From G942493375 sp942493375 (GTDB lineage Bacteria; Armatimonadota; UBA5829): 64,000 bases of DNA. The notes under the pieces are model-generated. The model did no database searches and was not told the origin of the DNA. It saw only the letters and a program-made list of their open reading frames with translations. Below, in pieces: positions 8,296 to 15,721 of this stretch (its first letter is position 1; each line of letters begins with the position of its first letter). The DNA is taken from contig OW818698.1 in assembly GCA_942493375.1 (NCBI GenBank), positions 3,534,001 through 3,598,000 on the forward strand, given 5' to 3'. The position numbers were made by a program, and so were the translations under genes.

Positions 8296-9696
8296 GTGCC
8301 TAATAAACAACTTGAGCTAGGTCAAGACGATCAATTCCTGGCACTGAAGGATGCCTGGGCCAAGAGCCTTGAGCTTCTGGCTGCCGTAGTCAACAAGCCT
8401 TCTTTTGACAGCTGGATTGCATCGATAAAGCCAATGGGCATTGAAGATGACCTGGTCATTCTTGGCGCCAAAAGTAAGTTTGCAAAAGATATAATCGAAC
8501 AAAACCACCTCGAAAAGATCAAGGACACTCTTCGTAATCAACTTGGGATAGACGTCAGAGTCAACATCCAGATATTCGAAGAGGAAACTGCAGCATTACT
8601 ACAGACAACAAAGCATCCTGCAGCAAAAGCACAACCGCGCCGTGCTGATTTTGAACCGATGACTCTGCCGCTCAACAGTCACTACACATTTGATTCGTTT
8701 GTAGTTGGTAGGACCAATCGGATGGCCAGCGCTTGCTCAGAGGCTGTGGCTGATAATCCAGGCCGCACTTACAATCCTCTTTTCATATACGGTGGTGTCG
8801 GTCTTGGAAAAACGCATCTTATGCATGCAATCGGTCAGCATGTAGCTGAACGCCATCCGAATATGAGAGCTATATATGTTTCGGGAGAGATGTTTACAAA
8901 TTCCTACATAGCCGCGGTAAGAGAACACCGGACAGCAGATTTTCGAAGGAATCTCAGGGCTGTTGATCTTTGGCTGGTTGACGATATTCAGTTTGTCACA
9001 GGCAAAGAACGGACCGAGGAAGAGTTTTTCCACACATATAATGCCCTCTACGATATGGGCAAGCAAGTAGTCCTGACAAGTGATAGATCCCCTAAAGAAT
9101 TGGAACTTGACCCAAGACTATTATCTCGCTTTGAAGCAGGTATGCTGGTGGATATAAAGCCCCCTGATCTGGAGACACGCATGGCAATAGTCCAGCGCAA
9201 AGCCCAGTGGGATAATATTGAACTGCCTGATGAAATAGTTCTGTATATTTCAAGATTGATAACCTGCAATATAAGACAACTTGAAGGCGCTCTCATAAAA
9301 CTACATGCGCATGCAGCTCTACTAAAAGTTCCTCTCACAGTTAGCCTTGCGGAAGAAGTATTGGGAACTTATTATGACGACAGAGAGCAGCCGACAATAG
9401 ATATTGATTATATACAGAAGATAATAGCTAAACGTTTTGATGTAGAAATAGAAGCGCTTTCGGGGAAATCCAGAAGTCACAATATAGTGCTCCCAAGGCA
9501 GATTGCGATGTATCTATGCCGCGAACTAACAGATAGTTCCCTGCCAGTTGTGGGTAGAGCATTTGGCGGTAGAGATCACTCTACAGTTATACATTCCTGC
9601 ACTACAATTGAGAATAAATTGAAGGCAGATTCAGAATTTGCAGCACTTATAGAGGACATAAGCCGCAGTATTGACGACGGAAGAAAGCGTGGATAA
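8296..9696 (+). CDS. dnaA: Chromosomal replication initiator DnaA
   Basis: 466 residues, full length. DnaA binds DnaA boxes at oriC, assembles as an ATP-dependent filament and melts the origin. Domain I occupies about 1-95, with a short linker to ~120. The AAA+ domain III holds Walker A GGVGLGKT (166-173) and Walker B with 'LVDDIQF' (about 227-233). Domain IV ends with the DNA-binding signature 'GRAFGGRDHSTVIHSC'. The start is GTG 8296 with AAGGGG 9 nt upstream. It is followed by a dense DnaA-box cluster, then recF; dnaN, the usual next gene, is absent here. The last codons overlap the first DnaA box. Confidence 0.98.
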   Translation: MPNKQLELGQDDQFLALKDAWAKSLELLAAVVNKPSFDSWIASIKPMGIEDDLVILGAKSKFAKDIIEQNHLEKIKDTLRNQLGIDVRVNIQIFEEETAALLQTTKHPAAKAQPRRADFEPMTLPLNSHYTFDSFVVGRTNRMASACSEAVADNPGRTYNPLFIYGGVGLGKTHLMHAIGQHVAERHPNMRAIYVSGEMFTNSYIAAVREHRTADFRRNLRAVDLWLVDDIQFVTGKERTEEEFFHTYNALYDMGKQVVLTSDRSPKELELDPRLLSRFEAGMLVDIKPPDLETRMAIVQRKAQWDNIELPDEIVLYISRLITCNIRQLEGALIKLHAHAALLKVPLTVSLAEEVLGTYYDDREQPTIDIDYIQKIIAKRFDVEIEALSGKSRSHNIVLPRQIAMYLCRELTDSSLPVVGRAFGGRDHSTVIHSCTTIENKLKADSEFAALIEDISRSIDDGRKRG

Positions 9697-9929
9697 CCCT
9701 GTGGATATCCTGTTGGTAAACCTGTTGATATTGCTGTGGAATATTGTGTGGATAACTGTTTTGTGTATAGACGCGAAGTATTGTGGAAAGACTTCGATTA
9801 GCAATGCACACTGCCAACAGGTTGTCCACAGGCTGCATTCGAGCACAAATCACGCACAGCGAACAACGTTATCCACAGTATCCACAGTATATAATACTAC
9901 TAATACGAAGGTCTTTAATTAATTAATTA
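9688..9929. other. oriC: Replication origin (oriC) candidate: DnaA-box cluster with AT-rich unwinding region
   Basis: Perfect or near-perfect DnaA boxes (TTATCCACA): 9688-9696 (minus, one mismatch), 9700-9708 (minus, one), 9747-9755 (minus, perfect), 9822-9830 (plus, TTGTCCACA), 9869-9877 (plus, perfect) and 9878-9886 (plus, one). Weaker forms lie at 9735 and 9781. The left boxes point leftward and the right boxes rightward. Right of the last tandem pair is an AT-rich stretch (9887-9929) with TACTACTAA (about 9895-9903). Its lower strand reads GAT-GAT in the 3'-5' sense, as in DnaA-trio elements beside DnaA boxes. The position between dnaA and recF agrees with an origin. Confidence 0.88.
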
Positions 9930-9931
9930 CC

Positions 9932-11053
9932 ATGCATATTACTATGCTGAATCTCTCTAACTTCAGAAATTACTTTACCCTTATGTTTGAACCTCAAAAC
10001 GGTTTGAACATTTTAGTTGGAAAAAATGCTCAAGGTAAAAGCGCTGTCCTTGAAGCCATCTATTTTTTGGCAACATCAAAATCCAACCGGACCAGCCGCG
10101 ATCAGGACTTGATACACATAAACCATGATTATCTTCGGGTGGAAGCTTCAGTTTCTAGAGTCCAACAAAATAATTTTTTTCTAGAAATTGCAATGGACCG
10201 CATTGGGCACAAAATTGCTAAAGTAGATGAAAGCAAACAACCAAGAGTTACCGATCTTTTGGGCAAGCTCAATGTTGTAGTATTCAGCAGTGCAGATATA
10301 GAAATGGTTCGTGGAGAACCTTCTTCCAGACGCAGATTTATGAATCTGGATATATCCCAGAGTAATCCGAGATATGCTTACGCGCTGTCCGGATATAAAA
10401 AAGTCCTGATGCAGCGCAATAATCTTTTGAAAGAGATAAAGAACGGAAATTCATCTGCAAGTGAACTCCCTATCTGGAATTCTCAGCTTGCTGCTTTTGG
10501 GGCAGCAGTTATCGTTCGAAGAAGAAGTTTCCTGGAGGAGTTGGGGATTCAGGCATCCCGGGTATACTCTGAATTGACTGGGGATTCTGAGAATCTGGTT
10601 ATAAAATATCAATCAAATCCTGATGTACCACCTGAATATCAGGAACAACAGATTGCTGATCTCTTTTTGCAAAAGATTCAGAGTAGAACAGAATTGGATA
10701 TTATAAGAGGGACGACCACGTGCGGACCTCAACGTGATGATTTTACGATTGAGATTGCCAATATGGCTGCAAGAGACTTTGCATCCCAGGGTCAACAGAG
10801 AAGTGCAGCTATAGCCATCAGATTGGCCCAAATGAGAGTGTTTGAAGAACTGGCAGGAGAACCACCTGTTATTCTTTTGGATGATGTTTTGGCAGAGCTG
10901 GATATTGACAGACGCTATGCACTGACATCAATGTTGTTTGGAAAATGCCAAACCCTGATTACTACTACCAATACTGCGGAGATTCCAGCCGAGATACTGG
11001 AACAGTCTTCTGTTTTTGTAGTTTCTGCTGGGACTATTTCTCAAGGAACATAG
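9932..11053 (+). CDS. recF: DNA replication and repair protein RecF
   Basis: 373 residues, normal for RecF, an SMC-like ATPase that loads RecA at gaps with RecO and RecR. Walker A is GKNAQGKS (30-37), followed by the RecF-type 'FLATSKSNRTSRDQDLI'. The C-terminal signature 'QGQQRSAAIAIRLAQM' and Walker B/D-loop 'ILLDDVLAELD' are clear. ATG 9932 follows the AT-rich part of the origin with little room for a leader, so the promoter is probably within oriC (TATAAT at 9890-9895). The stop is 2 nt before dciA, so the pair is almost certainly co-transcribed. Confidence 0.97.
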   Translation: MHITMLNLSNFRNYFTLMFEPQNGLNILVGKNAQGKSAVLEAIYFLATSKSNRTSRDQDLIHINHDYLRVEASVSRVQQNNFFLEIAMDRIGHKIAKVDESKQPRVTDLLGKLNVVVFSSADIEMVRGEPSSRRRFMNLDISQSNPRYAYALSGYKKVLMQRNNLLKEIKNGNSSASELPIWNSQLAAFGAAVIVRRRSFLEELGIQASRVYSELTGDSENLVIKYQSNPDVPPEYQEQQIADLFLQKIQSRTELDIIRGTTTCGPQRDDFTIEIANMAARDFASQGQQRSAAIAIRLAQMRVFEELAGEPPVILLDDVLAELDIDRRYALTSMLFGKCQTLITTTNTAEIPAEILEQSSVFVVSAGTISQGT

Positions 11054-11055
11054 TT

Positions 11056-11559
11056 ATGCGAAGAAAAGGATCAATGAGCAACCTGGGTTCGGCAGTAGCG
11101 ACTGCTTTGGATAGACTTGGGCTTGGAAACAAGCTCAGGGAGCAGCTTGTTATCGTCAAATGGGCTGAAGTAGTCGGTGAGAGAATAGCAGGAGTCAGTA
11201 GACCGGATAGAATAGTGGATGGAATACTGTGGGTTGCATGTAAGAGCTCTGTATGGGCAAATGAATTGACTTTGCATAAAGAGCATATTAAGACAGAACT
11301 AAATAAAACAGTGCAGAGGCGAGTGGTCAAAGATATCCGATTCAGCAGTCGTGGTTACCGTAAAGGCCAGGCTGGCGATAATCCTGAACCTCATAAAATA
11401 GTTGAAGTTGATGATGTTTCTCTAACACCTGATCAGGAAGTAATAGCAGCTACGGTTGCGGATAAGGCAAAAGATGATAAACTGGCTGAAGCAATAAAAA
11501 AGGCTGTCCTGGTGAGCATTCGAAGAGAACAAGCGAAGCATGAAGAGAGTGAAACTTGA
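11056..11559 (+). CDS. dciA: DUF721/DciA-family replicative helicase operator
   Basis: 167 residues from ATG 11056, chosen because it lies 2 nt after the recF stop and gives the family N-terminus; the frame is open further upstream but only as recF shadow. DUF721 core: 'WAEVVGERIAGVSRP', 'GILWVACKSSVWANELTLHKEHI', 'VVKDIRF' (about 37-100), followed by a charged tail (110-167). DciA proteins interact with and help load the replicative helicase DnaB in bacteria lacking DnaC or DnaI. Position after recF near dnaA is the family's common context. The variable acidic/basic tail is unusually long but not rare. Confidence 0.88.
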   Translation: MRRKGSMSNLGSAVATALDRLGLGNKLREQLVIVKWAEVVGERIAGVSRPDRIVDGILWVACKSSVWANELTLHKEHIKTELNKTVQRRVVKDIRFSSRGYRKGQAGDNPEPHKIVEVDDVSLTPDQEVIAATVADKAKDDKLAEAIKKAVLVSIRREQAKHEESET

Positions 11560-11585
11560 CCAGCCGGACAATGCGTGCGTAGAAT
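11556..11585 (+). promoter_or_regulatory. glyS promoter candidate
   Basis: TTGACC (11556-11561), 18-nt spacer, TAGAAT (11580-11585), overlapping the dciA stop codon and 59 nt before glyS. The match is good but not perfect. Confidence 0.5.
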
Positions 11586-11644
11586 TTAAGTGCGTGTGCA
11601 TGTTTTAATAAATAATAATACGCGATAGTAAGGAGAGTTGAACT

Positions 11645-12961
11645 TTGGTTGATATGGAAACGCTGGTAAACTTGTGCAAAAAGCGCGGGTTTATCTTCCA
11701 ATCAAGTGAGATATACGGCGGTATTGGAAGCACTTGGGATTATGGTCCTCTTGGAGCTGCGCTGAAGCGCAATGTTAAGGCAGCCTGGCTCAGGGATATG
11801 ATTGATACACGGGATGACATTGTTGGTTTGGATAGCGCTATCCTGATGCACCCTAAGGTTTGGGAAACATCCGGACATGTCGCAAACTTCACAGATCCTA
11901 TGGTCGACTGCAAACAGTGCAAACAGAGATTCCGTGCAGACGATCTGACTACAGAAAAATGCCCTGACTGCGGTGGAGAGTTTACTGAAGCCAGACAGTT
12001 CAACTGTATGTTCAAGACTTTCATGGGTCCACTTGAAAGTGAAGCTGCTATTACATACCTTAGGCCGGAGACGGCTCAGGGAATATTTGTGAACTTCGTA
12101 AACGTCCAGCAGGCAACTCGAAAGAAACTCCCATTTGGTATTGCTCAGATAGGAAAGAGTTTCCGCAACGAAATCACCCCTGGTAACTTTACTTTCAGGA
12201 CCCGTGAGTTCGAACAGATGGAACTTGAGTTTTTTGTGATGCCTGGAAGTGATGATGAGTGGTTTGAATACTGGGTAGAGCAGAGAAAGAAATGGTATCT
12301 GACATACGGCATGCAGCCTGAGAATCTTCGATTCCGTGAGCATGAGAAATCTGAGCTGGCATTCTACTCCAAGGGAACCACAGACATAGAATATAAATTC
12401 CCATTTGGTTGGGGAGAGCTTGAAGGTATAGCAAATCGTACTGATTATGATCTTGCCAAACACTCAGAAGGTTCGGGCAAAGACCTTACATATTTCGATG
12501 AACCGAGTGGAACTCATGTCACGCCGTATGTCATTGAGCCTTCAGCTGGTGCAGACCGAGGGACCCTTGCATTTTTGATTGATGCGTATGAAGATGAGAT
12601 TTTGGAAAAGAACGGAAAGAAAGATAAACGGACTGTTCTGCATTTCCATAAATCACTGGCACCTATCAAAGCAGCAGTTCTGCCACTGTTACGTAACCGA
12701 CCGGATATAGTAGAGACAGCCCACAAGCTCACTCACGACCTCCAGAGGGCCTTTCCAACGGTATATGACGATACAGCATCAATTGGCAGACTCTACCGCC
12801 GACAGGACGAAATTGGAACCCTGTGGTGCATAACGGTTGACGTTCAGACTGTTGAAGAAGATCAGCAGGTAACAATAAGAGACCGAGACACCATGGAACA
12901 GATAAGAATGCCAATCGAAGGCGTTAAAAGATATCTGAAAGATAAGTTGGAAGAAGAATAA
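11645..12961 (+). CDS. glyS: Glycyl-tRNA synthetase, homodimeric (alpha2) type
   Basis: 438 residues, the size of compact bacterial class II glycyl-tRNA synthetases; it charges tRNA-Gly with glycine. Motif 1 region follows 'GSTWDYGPLG'; a zinc knuckle (CKQCKQRF ... CPDCGGEF, about 98-122) is present. Motif 2 'GKSFRNEITPGNFTFRTREFEQMELE' and motif 3 'PSAGADRGTLAFL' are intact, and the anticodon domain follows from ~330. The start is TTG 11645 with AGGAG 9 nt upstream; the ATG three codons on is too far from that site. It ends in a repeat-rich spacer and a terminator at 13183-13211. Confidence 0.97.
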   Translation: MVDMETLVNLCKKRGFIFQSSEIYGGIGSTWDYGPLGAALKRNVKAAWLRDMIDTRDDIVGLDSAILMHPKVWETSGHVANFTDPMVDCKQCKQRFRADDLTTEKCPDCGGEFTEARQFNCMFKTFMGPLESEAAITYLRPETAQGIFVNFVNVQQATRKKLPFGIAQIGKSFRNEITPGNFTFRTREFEQMELEFFVMPGSDDEWFEYWVEQRKKWYLTYGMQPENLRFREHEKSELAFYSKGTTDIEYKFPFGWGELEGIANRTDYDLAKHSEGSGKDLTYFDEPSGTHVTPYVIEPSAGADRGTLAFLIDAYEDEILEKNGKKDKRTVLHFHKSLAPIKAAVLPLLRNRPDIVETAHKLTHDLQRAFPTVYDDTASIGRLYRRQDEIGTLWCITVDVQTVEEDQQVTIRDRDTMEQIRMPIEGVKRYLKDKLEEE

Positions 12962-12969
12962 TTCGATTT

Positions 12970-13154
12970 GTCATTCTGAACGCAGTGAAGGATCTGTTTT
13001 GTTGTATTACTCAGGAAAAGCAGATCCTTCGTTCCTCCTAAGAAACCCGGGGTTCGCAGGCTAGAAGCCCGCACCACAATTTGGCCTCCCAAGACTAATA
13101 CAGGTTTCTAATTGAAATAAGTTGGCACCCCCAACTTGGGGGCTCAGGATGACA
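12970..13154. repeat. GGATCTG palindromic repeat, copy 1 (interrupted)
   Basis: The left arm GTCATTCTGA...GAAGGATCTG (12970-12996) faces CAGATCCTTCGTTC (13021-13034), but the outer end CTCAGGATGACA appears only at 13143-13154. The ~108 bp between hold another GC-rich repeat-like phrase (CCCGGGGTTCGCAGGCT at about 13047) and a CCCCCAACTTGGGGG hairpin. It looks like one palindrome invaded by other intergenic repeats. Related copies lie at 17309 and 27862. Confidence 0.8.
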
Positions 13155-13182
13155 TGGGTACGTTTAGAAGAATGAAGCACAC

Positions 13183-13211
13183 GGGCAGCGATTTTTTGCT
13201 GCCCTGTTTTT
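13183..13211 (+). terminator. Rho-independent terminator after glyS
   Basis: GGGCAGC (13183-13189), an 8-nt loop, GCTGCCC (13198-13204), then TGTTTTT. Confidence 0.85.
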
Positions 13212-13239
13212 AACTTGAACTTATGGACTATGTGCAGCT

Positions 13240-14301
13240 ATGAATGAAGAATTGACCATTCGAGAACAGTCTGAAGAACTGGAGAGAATGATAATATCGC
13301 CAAATGGTGTATTGTCAGCTAACTCGAAGGGTCGTCTGCATCCGGAGGAAAAGTGCCCTGTACGGACTGATTTTCAGAGAGACCGCGATAGAATTGTCCA
13401 CTGCAAGGCTTTCCGCAGGCTTAAGCATAAAACGCAGGTGTTTATTGATCCTGAAGAGGACCATTTCCGCACTCGACTCACTCATACTCTGGAAGTCTCA
13501 CAGATAGCCCGGACCATAGCCAGGGCTTTGAGACTGAATGAGGACCTTACAGAGGCTATATCTCTTGGGCATGACCTGGGACATACTCCCTTTGGGCATA
13601 TTGGGGAACGAGTGTTGAATCAGATGATGGCTGAGAGTGTTCCTGGAGGCAGGTTCAAGCATTCTGAGCAGAGTCTTAGAGTAGTCGATTTCCTCGAGCG
13701 TGATGGGCGCGGTCTTAATCTGACTGCAGAAGTTAGAGACGGTATATTGCATCACTCCAAAGGGGATGCTGATCTATCGCTTGATACACGAGGACCATCC
13801 ACCCTGGAAGGCAGAGTCGTAAAAATCAGTGACCGGGTGGCGTACATCAACCACGATATTGATGATGCAATCAGAGCTGGAATGATTGTGCAGGCGGATA
13901 TACCTCAAGCATCTGTCAAACTGCTTGGAGAAACACACTCTGACAGAATTAGTACCATGGTTATGGACATTGTTAGAACAAGCATTGAGAAGAATACTAT
14001 CGGAATGGGTGAAGATGTCCGTAAAGCAACCAACATGCTAAAGGATTTTCTATATGCGACTGTTTATGGCAATGCTTCCGGAAAACAGTCAGAGCTAAAG
14101 CATGTTGAAGAAATAATGCGGATGCTTTTCCAGCATTATATGAGCAATCCTGTGGATATGTTTGAGGGAAGACCTGAGCATGAGACCAGCATCCCTGAGA
14201 ATATGCCGGAACGGGCAAGGATGGTCTGCGATTTTATTTCATGCATGACCGACAGATATGCACAAAGAGCCTACGCAAAAACGTTTCTGCCTTGGTTATA
14301 A
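13240..14301 (+). CDS. dgt: dNTP triphosphohydrolase, dGTPase (Dgt) type 2 family
   Basis: 353 residues. An HD-domain hydrolase that cleaves dNTPs to deoxynucleoside and triphosphate, controlling nucleotide pools. 'FRTRLTHTLEVSQIAR' with His82 and 'LGHDLGHTPFGH' with His111-Asp112 form the HD metal site; Asp854-type partner lies in 'ISDRVAYINHDIDD'. Length and the N-terminal 'RTDFQRDRDRIVHCKAFRRL' block fit the shorter deoxyguanosinetriphosphate triphosphohydrolase-like proteins. ATG 13240 has no strong Shine-Dalgarno. It starts 28 nt after the glyS terminator, so it is likely transcribed on its own. Confidence 0.95.
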   Translation: MNEELTIREQSEELERMIISPNGVLSANSKGRLHPEEKCPVRTDFQRDRDRIVHCKAFRRLKHKTQVFIDPEEDHFRTRLTHTLEVSQIARTIARALRLNEDLTEAISLGHDLGHTPFGHIGERVLNQMMAESVPGGRFKHSEQSLRVVDFLERDGRGLNLTAEVRDGILHHSKGDADLSLDTRGPSTLEGRVVKISDRVAYINHDIDDAIRAGMIVQADIPQASVKLLGETHSDRISTMVMDIVRTSIEKNTIGMGEDVRKATNMLKDFLYATVYGNASGKQSELKHVEEIMRMLFQHYMSNPVDMFEGRPEHETSIPENMPERARMVCDFISCMTDRYAQRAYAKTFLPWL

Positions 14302-14414
14302 ATGAACAACATAGATGTTTGTCCTCCAGTTTTTTTTACCTGATATAAAGCCACTTGCATATATTTCCACAGTGAAGTCTGTATACAGAATCCCAAGAAA
14401 CCTTAAAATTACTA

Positions 14415-14443
14415 TTGACTAACTTTGCTTGCTGCGGTATACT
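14415..14443 (+). promoter_or_regulatory. Strong sigma-70-type promoter of the 14.45-kb RNA
   Basis: TTGACT (14415-14420), exactly 17 nt, TATACT (14438-14443): one mismatch from consensus in each box with the best spacing. No ribosome site or reading frame of note follows, so it drives a non-coding transcript starting near 14450. Confidence 0.8.
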
Positions 14444-14449
14444 CTTCCT

Positions 14450-14707
14450 GACACAAAAGGAGGTGGTGACAAACTATGGTATTTTGTCAGCGAGGTGACC
14501 GTTCGGGCTAGAGTTTTAGCCTGTGGTCTATGAGACCACCTTAGCCGGCTACGAGCTGCATGGTCAGCTTGTCCGTGCTGGATAAACCTCCAATTGTATC
14601 GTTGAGTCATAAGAGGTTTATTAGGTCATGAATTGGAGCCCTGCGGGTAGCCTCAACTACCAAAAGGGTAGGAATGTACGAATGGCCGCTCACTGAGCGG
14701 CCATTCC
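14450..14707 (+). ncRNA. Structured non-coding RNA of unknown class (~258 nt)
   Basis: The RNA is bounded by a near-consensus promoter and a perfect terminator-like hairpin. Several stems are visible: TGACAAA/TTTGTCA (about 14467-14489), GGCTA/TAGCC (14507-14522), TGGTCT/AGACCA (14524-14538), AGCTG/CAGCT (about 14556-14571), and GGTAG/CTACC (14646-14661). ATAAACCTC (14582-14590) pairs with GAGGTTTAT (14613-14621), while the following CCAATT (14590-14595) pairs with AATTGG (14631-14636), giving a possible H-type pseudoknot. It lacks the marks of tmRNA, RNase P RNA and SRP RNA. 6S RNA is possible by size, but I cannot draw its long bulged rod. It lies between dgt and greA and is separately terminated. 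Expression is inferred. Confidence 0.68.
14680..14707 (+). terminator. Terminator hairpin of the structured RNA
   Basis: GAATGGCCGCTCA (14680-14692) is followed by its exact complement TGAGCGGCCATTC (about 14694-14706). Only scattered T residues follow, so termination may be partial. Confidence 0.65.
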
Positions 14708-15088
14708 ACTGTGTTATTTCAATGCGCATTATTCACCAATCCTTGCATTTGCACTGTACTTCCTCTGTGAAAAATACCCGCTAAATATTACGTAAAGAAC
14801 CGTAAAACTGTGCCAATAATAGGTATTAGCTTGTGTTAGTTACGTAGGGTTAAACAGTTATATCATAATCAGGAACCAATGCCCTTATTACTGCGTCTAA
14901 CGAATACATAAATAAATTATTTGCAGCGATAGTCGAGTAATATCCATTATTTGTGATAAAAATTATCTTTGATAATGGTTGATATTGCTCAAAAAGGGAA
15001 TAACAACGTATTGAAACGGACTGCTATCGCTCAGAGTCCGTTGTAGACCCGGGGCTCAATAGCTTGCGGATCCGGAGAGGTGATAATT
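14708..15088. other. Intergenic region before greA
   Basis: There is no credible gene. At 14728 a phrase GCATTATTCACCAATCCTTG resembles the left arm of the CCCGC palindromes (35240, 49574). Around 14939-14990 AATATCCATTAT faces ATAATGGTTGATATT. At 15014-15041 AACGGACT and AGTCCGTT form an 8-bp stem about 47 nt upstream of the greA start, which could be a leader hairpin. Confidence 0.4.
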
Positions 15089-15571
15089 ATGCAGACTGAG
15101 CGTGAAGTCTTAATAACGCCCAGTGGACTCCAGAGAATCGAGGAGGAACTGGAAACTCTTAGAACTGTTCATCGCAGACGCGTTGCCGAGAATATGCGTG
15201 AAGCATGGGACGATGGCGTGGAAGTTGAAGACAACAGTGGCCTGGAAGATGCGCGCAACCAACTCGCATATGTCGAAGGACGTATAGATGAACTGCGCGA
15301 AATACTTGCTGCCGCCAAAGTAATTGAACAGGAAGAAGTCGCTACCGATGAAGTCGGCGTAGGTTCGATTGTAAAAGTTAAGGAATTGGAAACCGGGGAT
15401 GAATGGGAGTGGACCATTGTTGGTACATTTGAAGCTGACCCGGGTGAAGACCGGATATCATATGAGTCTCCCGTAGGAAAATCTCTGATGGGTAAAAAAG
15501 TCGGCAATATTATCCCAGTGCAGATACCGGCCGGAAGAGTTAAATACGAGATAATGGCCATCGGTAAATAA
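15089..15571 (+). CDS. greA: Transcription elongation factor GreA
   Basis: 160 residues from ATG 15089, which has GGAGAGG 9 nt upstream; GTG 15080 lies within that site and is rejected. GreA enters the secondary channel of RNA polymerase and stimulates cleavage of backtracked RNA. The N-terminal coiled-coil hairpin (about 1-75) carries an acidic tip at 41-54 ('DDGVEVEDNSGLED'), which differs from the common 'GDLSENAEY' form but keeps the acidic residues. The C-terminal FKBP-like domain has 'VGVGSIVKVKE', 'ISYESPVGKSLMGKKVGN' and 'GRVKYEIMAI'. lysS follows 150 nt on, the greA-lysS order seen in many bacteria. Confidence 0.94.
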   Translation: MQTEREVLITPSGLQRIEEELETLRTVHRRRVAENMREAWDDGVEVEDNSGLEDARNQLAYVEGRIDELREILAAAKVIEQEEVATDEVGVGSIVKVKELETGDEWEWTIVGTFEADPGEDRISYESPVGKSLMGKKVGNIIPVQIPAGRVKYEIMAIGK

Positions 15572-15606
15572 CAGAACCAACGAGGAAAAAATGGTACTGG
15601 CGAATA

Positions 15607-15646
15607 AGTAAACCCTGTAGGGCGCATGTGTCCTATGGGGTTTACT
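15607..15646 (+). terminator. Long hairpin between greA and lysS
   Basis: AGTAAACCC (15607-15615) and GGGTTTACT (15638-15646) with an inner GTAGG/CCTAT stem. No T-run follows, so it may attenuate or protect rather than terminate. Confidence 0.5.
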
Positions 15647-15721
15647 GCACGTTTGACTACAATGCACGATAAACAATGCCTTTTCATAAGAAGAGGTTGA
15701 AAATAGCCTGGAGGTAACAAT

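Noticed and set aside
11702..12463. 253-codon minus-strand open frame
   Set aside because: It is a shadow of glyS with no recognisable domain.
14419..14610. 63-codon minus-strand frame over the structured RNA
   Set aside because: It has no family similarity or ribosome site, and the plus strand has a near-consensus promoter and stems that explain the region better.
14450..14707. tmRNA, RNase P RNA or SRP RNA identity for the structured RNA
   Set aside because: There is no tag-peptide frame or tRNA-like ends, no GAAAGTCC/ACAGAA RNase P core, and no GGAAGG-type SRP apical loop.
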